Shown piece after piece: positions 52,049 to 61,881 of a stretch of 64,000 nucleotides of DNA (position 1 is its first letter; each line of letters starts with the position of its first letter). Below the pieces are notes generated by a model, which saw only the letters and a program-made list of their open reading frames with translations, was not told where the DNA came from and did not search any database. A program made the translations under genes and the position numbers. Source of the DNA: JAHJQQ01 sp963737555 (lineage in GTDB: Bacteria; Pseudomonadota; Gammaproteobacteria; Thiohalobacterales; Thiohalobacteraceae); contig CAVTTB010000008.1 in the NCBI GenBank assembly GCA_963737555.1, positions 529,770 to 593,769 of the forward strand. Reading direction: 5' to 3'.

Positions 52049-55000
52049 ATGACCCAGAATCCCGCTCGCATCCGCGAGATCCCTTACAACTACACCTCGT
52101 TCTCCGATCGCGAGATTGTGATTCGCTATCTCGGCGCGCCGATGTGGGACGTGCTCAACGATCTGCGCGGTACGCGCAAGACCGGGCGTTCGGCGCGCAT
52201 GTTGTTCGAGGTGTTGGGCGACATGTGGGTCATCGACCGCAATCCTTATATCCAAGACGATTTGCTCGACAACCAGAAGCGTTGGGGCTCATTGGTGCAT
52301 GCCTTGCACCATCGCCTGGATCAGATCGTCGCCCGCGCCGAGGGCAATGACCTGGCCTTGCAACTGGTCGAACGCGCGCGCACGGCCGTGCAGCGTTTCG
52401 AGGCCTGGTTTCCGCATACCCGCGAACTGCGCCGCAAGGTCCGCCGGCGTTTGGGCAAGGTCACGCGCGCCGACAACATCGACTTCGGCGGACTCGCGCG
52501 CGTCTCGCATGCGACCGACGCCACCGACTGGCGCGTCGAGATGCCGTTCGTGGTCATCAGCCCCGACAGCGAAGACGAAGTCTGCGCCGTGGTCGCGGCC
52601 TGCATCGAATTGGGACTGACCGTCATTCCGCGCGGCGGTGGCACCGGTTACACCGGCAGTGCCGTGCCCTTGTCGGGTGACAGCGCGGTGATCAACACCG
52701 AAAAACTCGAAACGCTCGGCCAGGTGGAGTTGCGTCGACTCGAAGGCGTTGATCGCGAAGTCGCGACCGTGCGTGCCGGTGCCGGTGTGATCACCAAGCG
52801 CGTCAGCGAACGCGCGGAAAATGCCGGCTATGTGTTCGCCGTCGATCCGACCTCGCAGGACGCCTCGACCATCGGCGGCAATGTCTCCATGAATGCCGGC
52901 GGCAAGAAGGCCGTGCTGTGGGGCACGACGCTGGATAACCTGGTGTCGTGGCGCATGGTCACGCCCGACGCGCAGTGGCTGGAGGTCGAGCGTCTCAATC
53001 ACAACCTGAGCAAGATCCACGATCAGCCGACGGTGAGTTTCCGCATTACCCGTTACACGCCTGACGGCCGCACGCGTGTCGGCGAACCGGAGTTGTTGAA
53101 TCTGCCCGGCGCCGCCTTGCGCAAAGAGGGTCTGGGCAAGGACGTCACCGATAAATTCCTCGGCGGCCTGCCCGGCATTCAAAAGGAAGGCTGCGACGGC
53201 CTGATCACCTCGGCGGTGTTCGTGCTGCACCGCATGCCGAAGTTCACGCGCACGCTGTGCCTGGAATTCTTCGGCAGCGATCTGCATCGTGCCGTGCCGG
53301 CGATTGTCGAGACCAAGGATTATCTGGATGCGCGCGACGATGTGCTGCTCGCCGGTCTGGAGCACCTCGACGAGCGTTACATCAAGGCCGTGAATTACAG
53401 CACCAAAGCGCCGCGTCGCGAGCTGCCGAAAATGGTGCTGCTGATCGACGTGGCGGGCGACAACGAAGATGCTGTCGCCGATGCCTCATCGGTGGTGGTG
53501 CGCATGGCCAATGCGCGCGGTGCCGAAGGCTTTATCGCCGTGAGTCCCGAGGCGCGTCGGCGCTTCTGGTTGGATCGCGCCCGCACCGCTGCGATTGCCG
53601 CGCATACCAACGCCTTCAAGATCAACGAAGACGTGGTCATTCCGCTGGAACGCCTTGCCGAGTACGAGGAAGGTATCGAGCGCATCAACATCGAATATTC
53701 GACGCGCAACAAGCTGGCGATGACCGATGCGGTGCTGGAATATCTCGATGGCGAACTGCCCGAGCTGCACACCGATATCGACGCGGAAGACAGTGCCGAA
53801 AACCGCGCCATCGTCGCCGCCAAAACCGAGGCCGCGCGTGCGCATCTGCGCGCGGTCGCGGAACGCTGGCGCACGCTGCTGGAAAATCTCGATCATCTCG
53901 CGACCACGCATGTCACGCGGCTGCCGGAAGCGCTGCGCGCACGCCTGCAGCCGGGCGAGACCCTATTGTCGCTGCTGCTCAAGCGCGAGCTGCGCATTTC
54001 CTATCGCGACGAGGTCGAGCGCCCGCTCAAGGAGATCTTCTCCGGGCGCGAATGGGATGGCGTGACGGCGCAATTGGATGCCATCCATAAACGCATCCGC
54101 TCCAGCCGCCTGTTCGTTGCCACGCACATGCATGCCGGCGACGGCAACGTGCACACCAATATCCCGGTCAACTCCAATGACTATCCGATGCTGCACGAGG
54201 CCGAGCGCATCGTCGATCGGGTGATGGTGCTGGCGATCGCGCTCGGCGGTGTGATCTCCGGCGAGCATGGTATCGGCATCACCAAGATTCAGTATCTCGA
54301 TCCGGCCATCATCGATGCCTTCGCGGCGTATAAGCGCAAGGTCGATCCCGATAACCGCTTCAATGCCGGCAAGCTGTTGGCCGGTTCCGGTCTGGAGAAT
54401 GCCTACACGCCGTCACTGCGCCTGGTGCAACAAGAGGCGCTGCTGCTCGAAGAGAGCGAGCTTGGGCGAACTCAATAACGACATCCGCAACTGTCTGCGT
54501 TGCGGCAAGTGCAAGCCGGTGTGCAGCACGCACATCCCGCGCGCGAACTTGTTGTATTCGCCGCGCAATAAAATTCTGGCCACGGGATTGATCATCGAGG
54601 CGTTTCTCTACGAAGAGCAGACGCGGCGTGGTATCTCCATTCGCCACTTCGACGAGATGAACGATGTGGCCGATCACTGCACGGTCTGTCACAAGTGCCT
54701 CAATCCTTGTCCGGTGAACATCGACTTCGGCGATGTCTCGATACGCATGCGTCACATCCTGCGCGAGCGTGGTCAGAAGCGCTCAAGTCCTGCGACGTGG
54801 GCGGCGATGGCCTTCTTGAATATCACCGATCCGCGCACCATCAAACTCGTGCGCAAGGCGATGATCGAGTGGGGTTACAAGAGCCAGCGTCTGGCGTATC
54901 AGTTTGCCAAGCGCTTGTTGCCCGTCAGCAAAGGCGCTGTGCCGCACGCGACCACCGGCGCGATGACCATCCCGACGCAGGTGATCAACTTCGTCAAGAA

Positions 55001-55901
55001 GCCGATGCCGGGTGGCCTGCCGACGCAGACCATGCGCGCGCTCCTGGGTGTGGAAGACAGCAAGTTGGTGCCGATCCTGCGTGATCCGCTGAAGGTCACC
55101 GACGAATCCGATGCCGTGTTTTATTTCCCCGGTTGCGGCTCGGAGCGTCTTTTCAGTCAGATCGGTTTGGCAACGCTGGCCATGCTCTATGAAGTCGGCG
55201 CGCAGACGGTATTGCCGCCGGGTTATCTGTGCTGCGGTTATCCGCAGACCTCCGGCGGCGACGCCGAACGCGGCCGCAAAATGAGCACGGATAATCGCGT
55301 GCTGTTCCATCGCGTCGCGAATACGCTGAACTACATGGACATCAAGACAGTGATCGTGTCCTGCGGCACCTGCATGGATCAGCTCATGGGCTACGAGTTC
55401 GACAAGATCTTCCCCGGCTGTCGTCTGCTCGATATCCACGAATATCTGATGGAGAAGGGCATCAGCACCGCGGGCGTCGAGGGTGTGCAATATTTGTATC
55501 ACGAGCCCTGTCACACGCCGATGAAAACCTATGCATCGACGAGTGTGGCCGCCAAGCTGCTCGGTCAGCCCGTGCAAGTCTCCGATCGCTGTTGCGGCGA
55601 AGCCGGCACGCTCGCCGTGTCGCGTCCGGATATCTCGACGCAGCTACGCTTCCGCAAGCAGGAAGAAATCCAGCAAGGTATTCGGGATTTGACCGGTACC
55701 GATCGTGCCGTCGCCGGCAATGTGAAAATGCTCACCAGTTGCCCGGCCTGTCAGCAAGGCCTGTCGCGCTATGCCGACGACACCGGGCTGGAGACGGATT
55801 ACATCGTCGTGGAACTCGCCAATCGGCTGCTTGGCAATCAGTGGCAGAAGGATTTCATCGAGCGGGTGAAGAGTGGTGGGGTGGAGCGGGTGCTGCTTTG
55901 A
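52049..55901 (+). CDS. DUF3683-FAD oxidase-Fe-S (CCG) fusion oxidoreductase (frameshift)
   Basis: A rebuilt protein of about 1283 aa. Residues 1-130 are DUF3683 (REIPYNYTSFSDREIVIRYL). About 170-420 is a GlcD/D-lactate dehydrogenase FAD domain (GLTVIPRGGGTGYTGSAVPL, GGNVSMNAGGKKAVLWGTTL). An FAD-oxidase C domain ends in ATHMHAGDGNVHTNIPVNS and ISGEHGIG. A break near 54466 joins two Fe-S motifs (CLRCGKCKPVC, CTVCHKCLNPCPVN) and two CCG domains (FYFPGCGSERL, YLCCGYPQTSGG, YHEPCHTPM, DRCCGEAGT). An oxidised hydroxy acid feeding electrons to quinone is likely; the substrate is unknown. Confidence 0.92.
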
Positions 55902-55923
55902 GGTTGGGGCCGCAATTACTACC

Positions 55924-56121
55924 TCATCGCCGAAACAACCAAAACAGCAGGCTCAACACCACGCTTACGATGATCGAAGTCATCAGCGAAAGTGTAAGCG
56001 GTAGCCGTCGCGCTCGATGACGATGTCGCCGGGCAATCGCCCCAGCCCCAACTTGGCGAGCCAGGGCCAGCAATCCCAGTACAACCAGGACAACGCCGAG
56101 GATGACGAGCGTGCGTTGCAT
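55924..56121 (-). CDS. DUF2905 small membrane protein (two compensating frameshifts)
   Basis: The N-terminus MQRTLVILGVVLVVLGLL and C-terminus LMTSIIVSVVLSLLFWLFRR are two membrane helices typical of DUF2905. The middle reads as Arg/His-rich nonsense in this frame, but another frame gives PWLAKLGLGRLPGDIVIERD and GYRLHF, the family's normal centre. Two opposite one-base shifts (near 56065 and 55990) therefore cancel, and the plain translation is wrong in its middle third. Function unknown. Confidence 0.8.
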   Translation of the reverse strand: MQRTLVILGVVLVVLGLLALARQVGAGAIARRHRHRARRLPLTLSLMTSIIVSVVLSLLFWLFRR

Positions 56122-56152
56122 GCCGTTATCGCAACTCCACCTGTCCGCGCGC

Positions 56153-56809
56153 TCAGGTCAGTTTCTTCACGCCATCTTTGGTGCCCAGCAACAGCACGTC
56201 CGCCGGACGGATGGCGAACAGGCCGACGGTGACGATGCCGGGAATGTTGTTCAGCTCCGCTTCCATCTTCACCGGGTCCATGATCTTCAGATTATGGATG
56301 TCCAGAATGACGTTGCCGTTGTCGGTGGTAAAGCCCTCGCGCAACACCGGGGTGCCGCCGAGTTTCACCAGTTCGCGGGCGACGAAGCTGCGCGCCATCG
56401 GAATGACTTCGATGGGCAGCGGAAAGGCGCCAAGCACGTCGACCAATTTGGATTCGTCGGCGATGCAGACGAATTTGCGCGAGGCACCGGCGACGATCTT
56501 TTCGCGGGTGAGCGCGCCGCCGCCGCCTTTGATCAGGTGCAGGTGCTGGGTCGATTCATCGGCGCCGTCGACATACACTGACAACTCGCCGGCCGAATTC
56601 AAATCCAACACCGGGATGCCGTGACCGCGCAGGCGGTCGGCGCTGGCCACAGAGCTGGCCACGGCGCCTTCGATCTTGCCCTTGATGCGCGCCAGCGCGT
56701 CGATGAAATAATTCGCGGTGGAACCGGTGCCGATACCGATGACGGTGCCTGCTTCGACGTATTCCAAGGCCGCCTCGGCGACCATTTTCTTGAGTTCGTT
56801 CTGGTCCAT
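56153..56809 (-). CDS. rpiA: RpiA, ribose-5-phosphate isomerase A
   Basis: Interconverts ribose 5-phosphate and ribulose 5-phosphate in the pentose phosphate and Calvin cycles. The 218-aa frame is intact: GTVIGIGTGSTANYFIDAL near residue 19, YVDGADESTQHLHLIKGGGG, ALTREKIVAGASRKFVCIAD and GNVILDIHNLKIMDPVKMEA. It is convergent with the DUF3683 gene through DUF2905. Confidence 0.97.
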   Translation of the reverse strand: MDQNELKKMVAEAALEYVEAGTVIGIGTGSTANYFIDALARIKGKIEGAVASSVASADRLRGHGIPVLDLNSAGELSVYVDGADESTQHLHLIKGGGGALTREKIVAGASRKFVCIADESKLVDVLGAFPLPIEVIPMARSFVARELVKLGGTPVLREGFTTDNGNVILDIHNLKIMDPVKMEAELNNIPGIVTVGLFAIRPADVLLLGTKDGVKKLT

Positions 56810-56947
56810 GATTGTGCTTCTTTATGCCTGTGACAGAGGGCCGATGATATAGGGGCGAGCCGGTAGGGCGCAATCAGTCGCGCAGCATGAAGTCGCGGCA
56901 GAATCTATTAGTGGGTAAAGCTCGCTCCTGCATAATCATGGGCATTT

Positions 56948-57008
56948 GTAGCAGCGGCCTGAAGGTGAGGCGCTTGCGCCGAGAGACTGCCCTGGGGCAT
57001 TGGGCGCG
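56948..57008. repeat. Reverse copy of the GCCCCAGGGCAG repeat
   Basis: CTGAAGGTGAGGCGCTTGCG, then CCGAGAGACTGCCCTGGGGC read as the reverse complement of the core at 1910 and 14760. Only the TAGCAGCGGCC arm is partly kept. It lies upstream of ilvA. Confidence 0.7.
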
Positions 57009-57062
57009 ACCAGGCGCACCCACCCCCTAGCCCCTCACCGCACACCCCTATATCATCCCCCC

Positions 57063-58584
57063 ATGCCTGACCATTATCTGAAAATGATCCTCAACGCGCG
57101 CGTCTACGAAGTCGCGCGCGAAACGCCCCTGGACCCCGCGCCGCGCCTCAGTCAAAGATTGGGCAATCCGGTATGGATGAAGCGCGAAGACCTGCAGCCG
57201 GTGTTCTCGTTCAAGATCCGCGGCGCCTACAACAAGATCGCCCATCTGTCCGACGAGGAATGTGCCCGCGGCGTGATCACCGCCTCGGCGGGTAATCACG
57301 CGCAGGGCGTGGCGCTGGGCGCCCGCAAACGCGGGGTCAAGGCGCTGATCGTCATGCCGCGCACCACGCCGCAGATCAAGGTCGCGGCGGTGCGCAGCTA
57401 TGGCGCGCGCGCCGTGCTGCACGGCGACAGCTACGACGAGGCCAACGAGCATGCCCTGCAGCTTGCCGTCGAGAAGGGCCTGGTGTTCATCCATCCGTTC
57501 GACGATCCGCTGGTCATCGCCGGACAGGGCACAGTGGCGATGGAACTGCTGCGTCAACACACCGGTCATCCGCACGCCATTTTCGTGCCGGTCGGCGGCG
57601 GTGGGCTGATCGCCGGCATCGCTGCCTACATCAAACAACTGCGTCCCGAGATCAAGATCATCGGTGTCGAACCCGACGATGCGCCGAGCATGCAGCAGGC
57701 GCTGGCGGCCAAACGCCGCGTGGTGCTCAAGACAGGTCGGCATCTTCGCCGACGGCGTCGCGGTGCGTCAGGTGGGCAAGGAGACCTTCAAGCTCGCACA
57801 GCGCTATGTCGACGAGGTCATCCTGGTCAGCGCCGATGAAATTTGCGCGGCCATCAAGGACATCTTCGACGACACGCGCTCCATCGTCGAGCCGGCCGGT
57901 GCGCTGGCGGTCGCAGGCCTGAAGAAATACGTCGCGCGCGAGGATCTGCACGATCAGGAACTGATCGCCATCAACAGCGGCGCCAACATGAATTTCGACC
58001 GCCTGCGCCATGTCGCCGAACGCGCCGAGCTGGGCGAACGTCGCGAGGCGCTGCTGGCCGTCACCATCCCCGAGCGGCCGGGCAGCTTCCGTCGGTTCTG
58101 CAAGACCATCGGTCAGCGCTCCATCACCGAGTTCAATTATCGGTATGCCGATGCCGCGCAGGCGCATGTCTACGCCGGTGTCGAACTGAGCGAAGGCGAC
58201 AGCGAACGCCAGACACTGATCACGCAATTGCGTCAGGAAGGTTATCCGGTTATCGACATGACCGATAACGAAGTGGCGAAGCTGCATATCCGCCACATGG
58301 TCGGCGGCCGCGCACCGGCGCTGGACAATGAAATTCTCTACCGCTTCGAATTTCCCGAACGTCCCGGCGCGCTGTTGCATTTCCTCACCGCCATCGGTGA
58401 GCGTTGGAACATCAGCTTGTTCCATTACCGCAATCACGGCGACGCCTACGGCCGTGTGCTGGTGGGCATCCAAGTGCCGAGCGCCGACCGCAAGCGTTTC
58501 CGCGAATACCTCGACAGCACCGGTTATCCCTATTGGGACGAGACCGAGAATCCGGTGTACGGGTTGTTTCTGGGTAGGGATTGA
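57063..58584 (+). CDS. ilvA: IlvA, biosynthetic threonine dehydratase (frameshift)
   Basis: Deaminates threonine to 2-oxobutanoate for isoleucine synthesis. The start at 57063 gives MPDHYLKMILNARVYEVARE. The PLP lysine is in SFKIRGAYNKI; TASAGNHAQGVALGA and VPVGGGGLIAGIAAYIKQLR follow. Near 57738 an extra G in ACAGGTCGG shifts the frame; the correct continuation is VGIFADGVAVRQVGKETFKL. Two C-terminal ACT-like regulatory domains (TIPERPGSFRRFCKTI; EFPERPGALLHFLTAI) mark the isoleucine-inhibited form. Rebuilt length about 506 aa. Confidence 0.94.
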
Positions 58585-58626
58585 ACGCTTGCTGTGTAGA
58601 TGTGCGTAATTCTTCAGGAGAACACC

Positions 58627-58752
58627 ATGAAAGCGACGATGGCAATTTTGCTTGCGGCGGCTTTATTGCTGGCCGGCTGTAATACTGTGAAGGGCCTAGG
58701 CCAAGACATTGAAAACGCGGGCGAGGCTATTCAGGAAGCGGGTTCCAAGTGA
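58627..58752 (+). CDS. Entericidin-like small lipoprotein, 41 aa
   Basis: A short gene preceded by CAGGAGA. The product MKATMAILLAAALLLAGC has a lipoprotein signal with lipobox LAGC, and the mature part NTVKGLGQDIENAGEAIQEA plus GSK is the entericidin A/B pattern. These are outer-membrane lipoproteins linked to a toxin-antidote pair in Escherichia; single copies in other bacteria have no clear role. No partner gene is adjacent. Confidence 0.88.
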   Translation: MKATMAILLAAALLLAGCNTVKGLGQDIENAGEAIQEAGSK

Positions 58753-58832
58753 ATGCAAGCGTGTGATCAGCCCTGCGTGCGGGATACACGCTGGTTCGTT
58801 CCACAGACATGTAGCATCCGCTGAGTGATGCG

Positions 58833-59492
58833 CTACAACCCCGAAAAAATCTCCGCAAACGTTCCGATGCACGGAAACTCGTCGATATCGCGTGCCGGAC
58901 TTTTGGAGTCCGGCTGGCGAATGCACAGCAAGTTACGGATTCCGTATGTCTGTGCCGAGCGCAGCACCGACAGGCTGTCATCGACAAACAGGGTACGTTC
59001 AGGATGGAACGGCTCGCGTTCGCGCAACCAGCCCCAGAAGCTGGGGTCTTCCTTCGGCTTGCCATAGTCGTGTGCGCAGATCAGTGCATCGAAGTGTCCG
59101 CCCAGGCGGGTGCGTTGCAGCTTCAGGTCCAGCGCTTTCTGGTGGGCGTTGGTGACCAGGGCGATGCGCTTGCCGGCGGCGCGCACGCGGTCGAGGAACT
59201 CGATGACATGCGGATGCACGGCGATCAGATGATCGACTTCGCGCTTGAGTTCGGCGATGTCCATATCCAACTCACGGCTCCAGTAGTCCACGCAATACCA
59301 TTCCATGCGGCCTTCCATGGAACGGAATATCGGCACCAGCGTGTCCTTGGCGGTATCGACTTCGAGGCCGTGGCGTTCGGCGTAGCGCAGCGGCACATGC
59401 TCGCGCCAGAAATGGTTGTCGAAGTGTAAATCGAGCAGCGTGCCGTCCATGTCCAGCAGGACGTTCTCGATATCGTTCCAGGGTAGTTGCAT
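58833..59492 (-). CDS. yrfG: YrfG-type GMP/IMP nucleotidase (HAD family)
   Basis: A HAD-superfamily hydrolase acting on purine nucleotides in E. coli. The start at 59492 gives MQLPWNDIENVLLDMDGTLL, with nucleophile Asp in DMDGT; LVTNAHQKALDLKLQ and HDYGKPKEDPSFW then FVDDSLSVLRSA supply motifs II-IV. The LHFDNHFWREHVPLRYAERH stretch is characteristic of YrfG. 219 aa. It is divergent from nudE, the same neighbourhood as in enterobacteria. Confidence 0.92.
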   Translation of the reverse strand: MQLPWNDIENVLLDMDGTLLDLHFDNHFWREHVPLRYAERHGLEVDTAKDTLVPIFRSMEGRMEWYCVDYWSRELDMDIAELKREVDHLIAVHPHVIEFLDRVRAAGKRIALVTNAHQKALDLKLQRTRLGGHFDALICAHDYGKPKEDPSFWGWLREREPFHPERTLFVDDSLSVLRSAQTYGIRNLLCIRQPDSKSPARDIDEFPCIGTFAEIFSGL

Positions 59493-59639
59493 CGGCGGAT
59501 ACACGGGTGGGTGGTTCGGGGAGGCCACAAGGTTGCCAGTTTCGCGTGCTGACGACAACCGTGCCCAGGTTGAGTGTTAGGGTTGCGTGTCGGGATCGCG
59601 CCGATGCGTTAGAATGGACGCACAGCGTGGGCCGACACC

Positions 59640-60188
59640 ATGACCTCCAAACCGCAGATAATGAACGTGAAAACCGTGGCGCAGAGTCGCCTGTTCAGCA
59701 TCGAGCAGGTGGATCTGCGCTTCAGCAATGGCACCGAGGTCGCCTACGAGCGGTTACAGGGCAAGGCCGGCGGCGCGGTGCTGATTGTGCCGATGCAGGA
59801 TGCCGGAACGGTGTTGCTGGTGCGCGAATATGCCGTCGGTGTCGAGCGTTACGAACTGGGTCTGCCCAAGGGCCGGCTGGAGCCGGGCGAGGATGTCCTG
59901 GATACGGCCAATCGCGAGCTGATGGAAGAGCTGGGATATGGTGCGCGCCGGCTGACCGAGATCGCGCAGTTGACGGTGGCGCCTGGATATTTCGGCCATG
60001 TCACGCATGTGATTCTCGCCGAGGATCTATACCCGCAGCGCCGCGACGGTGATGAGCCGGAACCGGTCGAAGTGGTGCCCTGGGTGTTGAATGATTTCGA
60101 GCGTCTGTTGACGCGGGACGATTTTTCCGAGGCGCGCAGTATCGCGGCGCTGTATATGGTACGAGAGAGACTTAAAAATGACCGATAA
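59640..60188 (+). CDS. nudE: NudE, ADP-compound Nudix hydrolase
   Basis: Hydrolyses ADP-ribose, NADH and related ADP sugars. The Nudix box runs from residue 74 to 100 (GLPKGRLEPGEDVLDTANRE, then LMEELGY) and fits GX5EX7REUXEEXGU. The 182-aa length and the YLYPQ/EPVEVVPW features match NudE. It overlaps cysQ by 11 bases, so translation is probably coupled; both help remove nucleotide by-products. Confidence 0.94.
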   Translation: MTSKPQIMNVKTVAQSRLFSIEQVDLRFSNGTEVAYERLQGKAGGAVLIVPMQDAGTVLLVREYAVGVERYELGLPKGRLEPGEDVLDTANRELMEELGYGARRLTEIAQLTVAPGYFGHVTHVILAEDLYPQRRDGDEPEPVEVVPWVLNDFERLLTRDDFSEARSIAALYMVRERLKNDR

Positions 60189-60988
60189 CAATACCTTCAA
60201 TCCGTGCGCCTTGCTGGACGACATCAAACGCATCGCCATCGAGGCCGGCGACCGCATTCTGGAAGTCTACGAAAGCGAATTCGCCATCGAACACAAAGAC
60301 GACAAGTCGCCGTTGACCGCAGCCGATCTGGCCGCGCACAAGACCATCGTCGCCGGACTCACTGCGCTGACGCCAGCAGATCCCCGTGTTGTCGGAAGAG
60401 TCCGCTAAAATCCCGTTCAGTGTGCGCAGCAGCTGGACGCGTTACTGGCTGGTCGATCCGCTCGACGGCACGAAAGAATTCATCAAGCGCAACGGTGAGT
60501 TCACCGTGAACATCGCGTTGATCGACAACGGCTGTGTCACGCTCGGCGTGGTCTATGTGCCGGTCACGCGCCTGACCTATTACGCCTGTGCCGGTGGTGG
60601 CGCCTTCAAGCAGGAGGCTGGACAGGCTGCAACGCCGATACATGTGACAGCACCGGCGGCCGCGCCGTTGCGCGTGGTGGGCAGTCGCTCACACAGTGGC
60701 GATTCGTTATTGCGTTATCTCGATAATTTAGGCGCGCATGACATGGTGAGCATGGGCAGCTCGCTGAAATTCTGTCTGGTCGCGGAAGGTAAGGCGGACG
60801 TCTACCCGCGCCTGGGTCTGACCTCGGAGTGGGATACCGCCGCCGCGCAATGCGTGGTTGAAGAGGCCGGCGGTCGCGTCACCGGTCTGGATATGCAGCC
60901 GTTGCGCTACAACACCAAAGATCCGCTGCTGAATCCGCATTTTTTCGTCTTCGGCGACACGACGCGGGATTGGTCGCAGTATCTGTAG
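60178..60988 (+). CDS. cysQ: CysQ, 3'(2'),5'-bisphosphate nucleotidase (frameshift)
   Basis: Removes PAP, a product of sulfate assimilation. The N-terminus ALLDDIKRIAIEAGDRILEV and DDKSPLTAADLAAHKTIV is joined, after an extra C near 60380, to PVLSEESAKIPFSVR. WLVDPLDGTKEFIKRNGEFT is the inositol-phosphatase metal motif and LGLTSEWDTAAAQCVVEEAG the second. Rebuilt length about 270 aa. Confidence 0.92.
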
Positions 60989-61041
60989 GCCAGGTTTGAG
61001 CGTGTAATCGTTTGGTACGATAAGCACGGAGGTAGTCCGTC

Positions 61042-61254
61042 ATGATCGAGACACGACAGGAACTGATCGAGGAGCGTGACCGCTTGCGCGCACGTTTGGA
61101 CGATATTCGCGCGGAAATTCGTCAGGGACTCGATGCGGATTCCGAAGAACGCGCCATCCAACTGGAAAACCGCGAGGTGTTGGAAGGTATTGCTTCCGCG
61201 ACCATCGAGGAACTCGCACGCATCGAGCGGCGCCTGCAGGAACTTAAAGGCTGA
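61042..61254 (+). CDS. Unrecognised 70-aa coiled-coil protein
   Basis: The product (MIETRQELIEERDRLRARLD, then AEIRQGLDADSEERAIQLEN) is highly charged and helical over its full length. The LENxEVL and ARIERRLQELKG parts recall the N-terminal coiled coil of DksA/TraR-type proteins but no Cys or zinc motif is present. GGAGG precedes the ATG. No function is assigned. Confidence 0.75.
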   Translation: MIETRQELIEERDRLRARLDDIRAEIRQGLDADSEERAIQLENREVLEGIASATIEELARIERRLQELKG

Positions 61255-61454
61255 GGCGCGGACGCGCGAATGCGCCGGCTCTATGGCGCCGTGCGCCCAC
61301 GGGGCGCATTCAAACCTAAAAATCGATGGTTATTCCCGCATAGCCGGCAGCATTTTTATATCGCCATTCTGGGTCTATATAGAGTAAGTACCGCCCGCTG
61401 ATCGGAACGCCACCCATGGGTAGGCGGACATCCCTGATGTACAAGGAGGTCCTT

Positions 61455-61769
61455 ATGAACACCGCAACAGAACCGGAAGGCAGCACCGTTCACAACTTCG
61501 ATGCCATCAACTACGTGGCTACCGAACCACTCCCGCGCGACGCGGAACAAAGTCACCGCCTGCACGAGCCGGAACGGAGGCTGACCGACATCGACCCGAT
61601 CACCGGGCACGATATCGACGATCTGTCCGGCAAGCCCTATATCGTCGACGACAACGTGGTCATGTATTTCGAGTCGGAAGAAACCCGCCAAGCCTATCGC
61701 GACACGCCCATCGATCATCCGTTTCCGCTGGTCGACAATCCCTATGAGGATGGTGAAGCCGAGGGCTAG
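61455..61769 (+). CDS. Unrecognised acidic 104-aa protein with perfect Shine-Dalgarno
   Basis: AAGGAGGT at 61442-61449 lies an ideal distance from the ATG. The soluble, strongly acidic product (INYVATEPLPRDAEQSHRLH, DIDPITGHDIDDLSGKPYIV, DDNVVMYFESEETRQAYRDT) has no Cys, signal or membrane segment, and I do not recognise the family. High translation is expected. The 200-base gap upstream has no gene; it includes a GTGCGCCCACGGGGCGCAT palindrome. Confidence 0.7.
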   Translation: MNTATEPEGSTVHNFDAINYVATEPLPRDAEQSHRLHEPERRLTDIDPITGHDIDDLSGKPYIVDDNVVMYFESEETRQAYRDTPIDHPFPLVDNPYEDGEAEG

Positions 61770-61881
61770 TCTCAAGATGACGCAATAGATTCGGCGCCGC
61801 GCCGCCGTACATTTCAATCCGTAGTCCTCTCCCTGCGCAAGGCGCCAGGGAGAGTAGTGGGCTTGTGTATACTCGCTCCGC

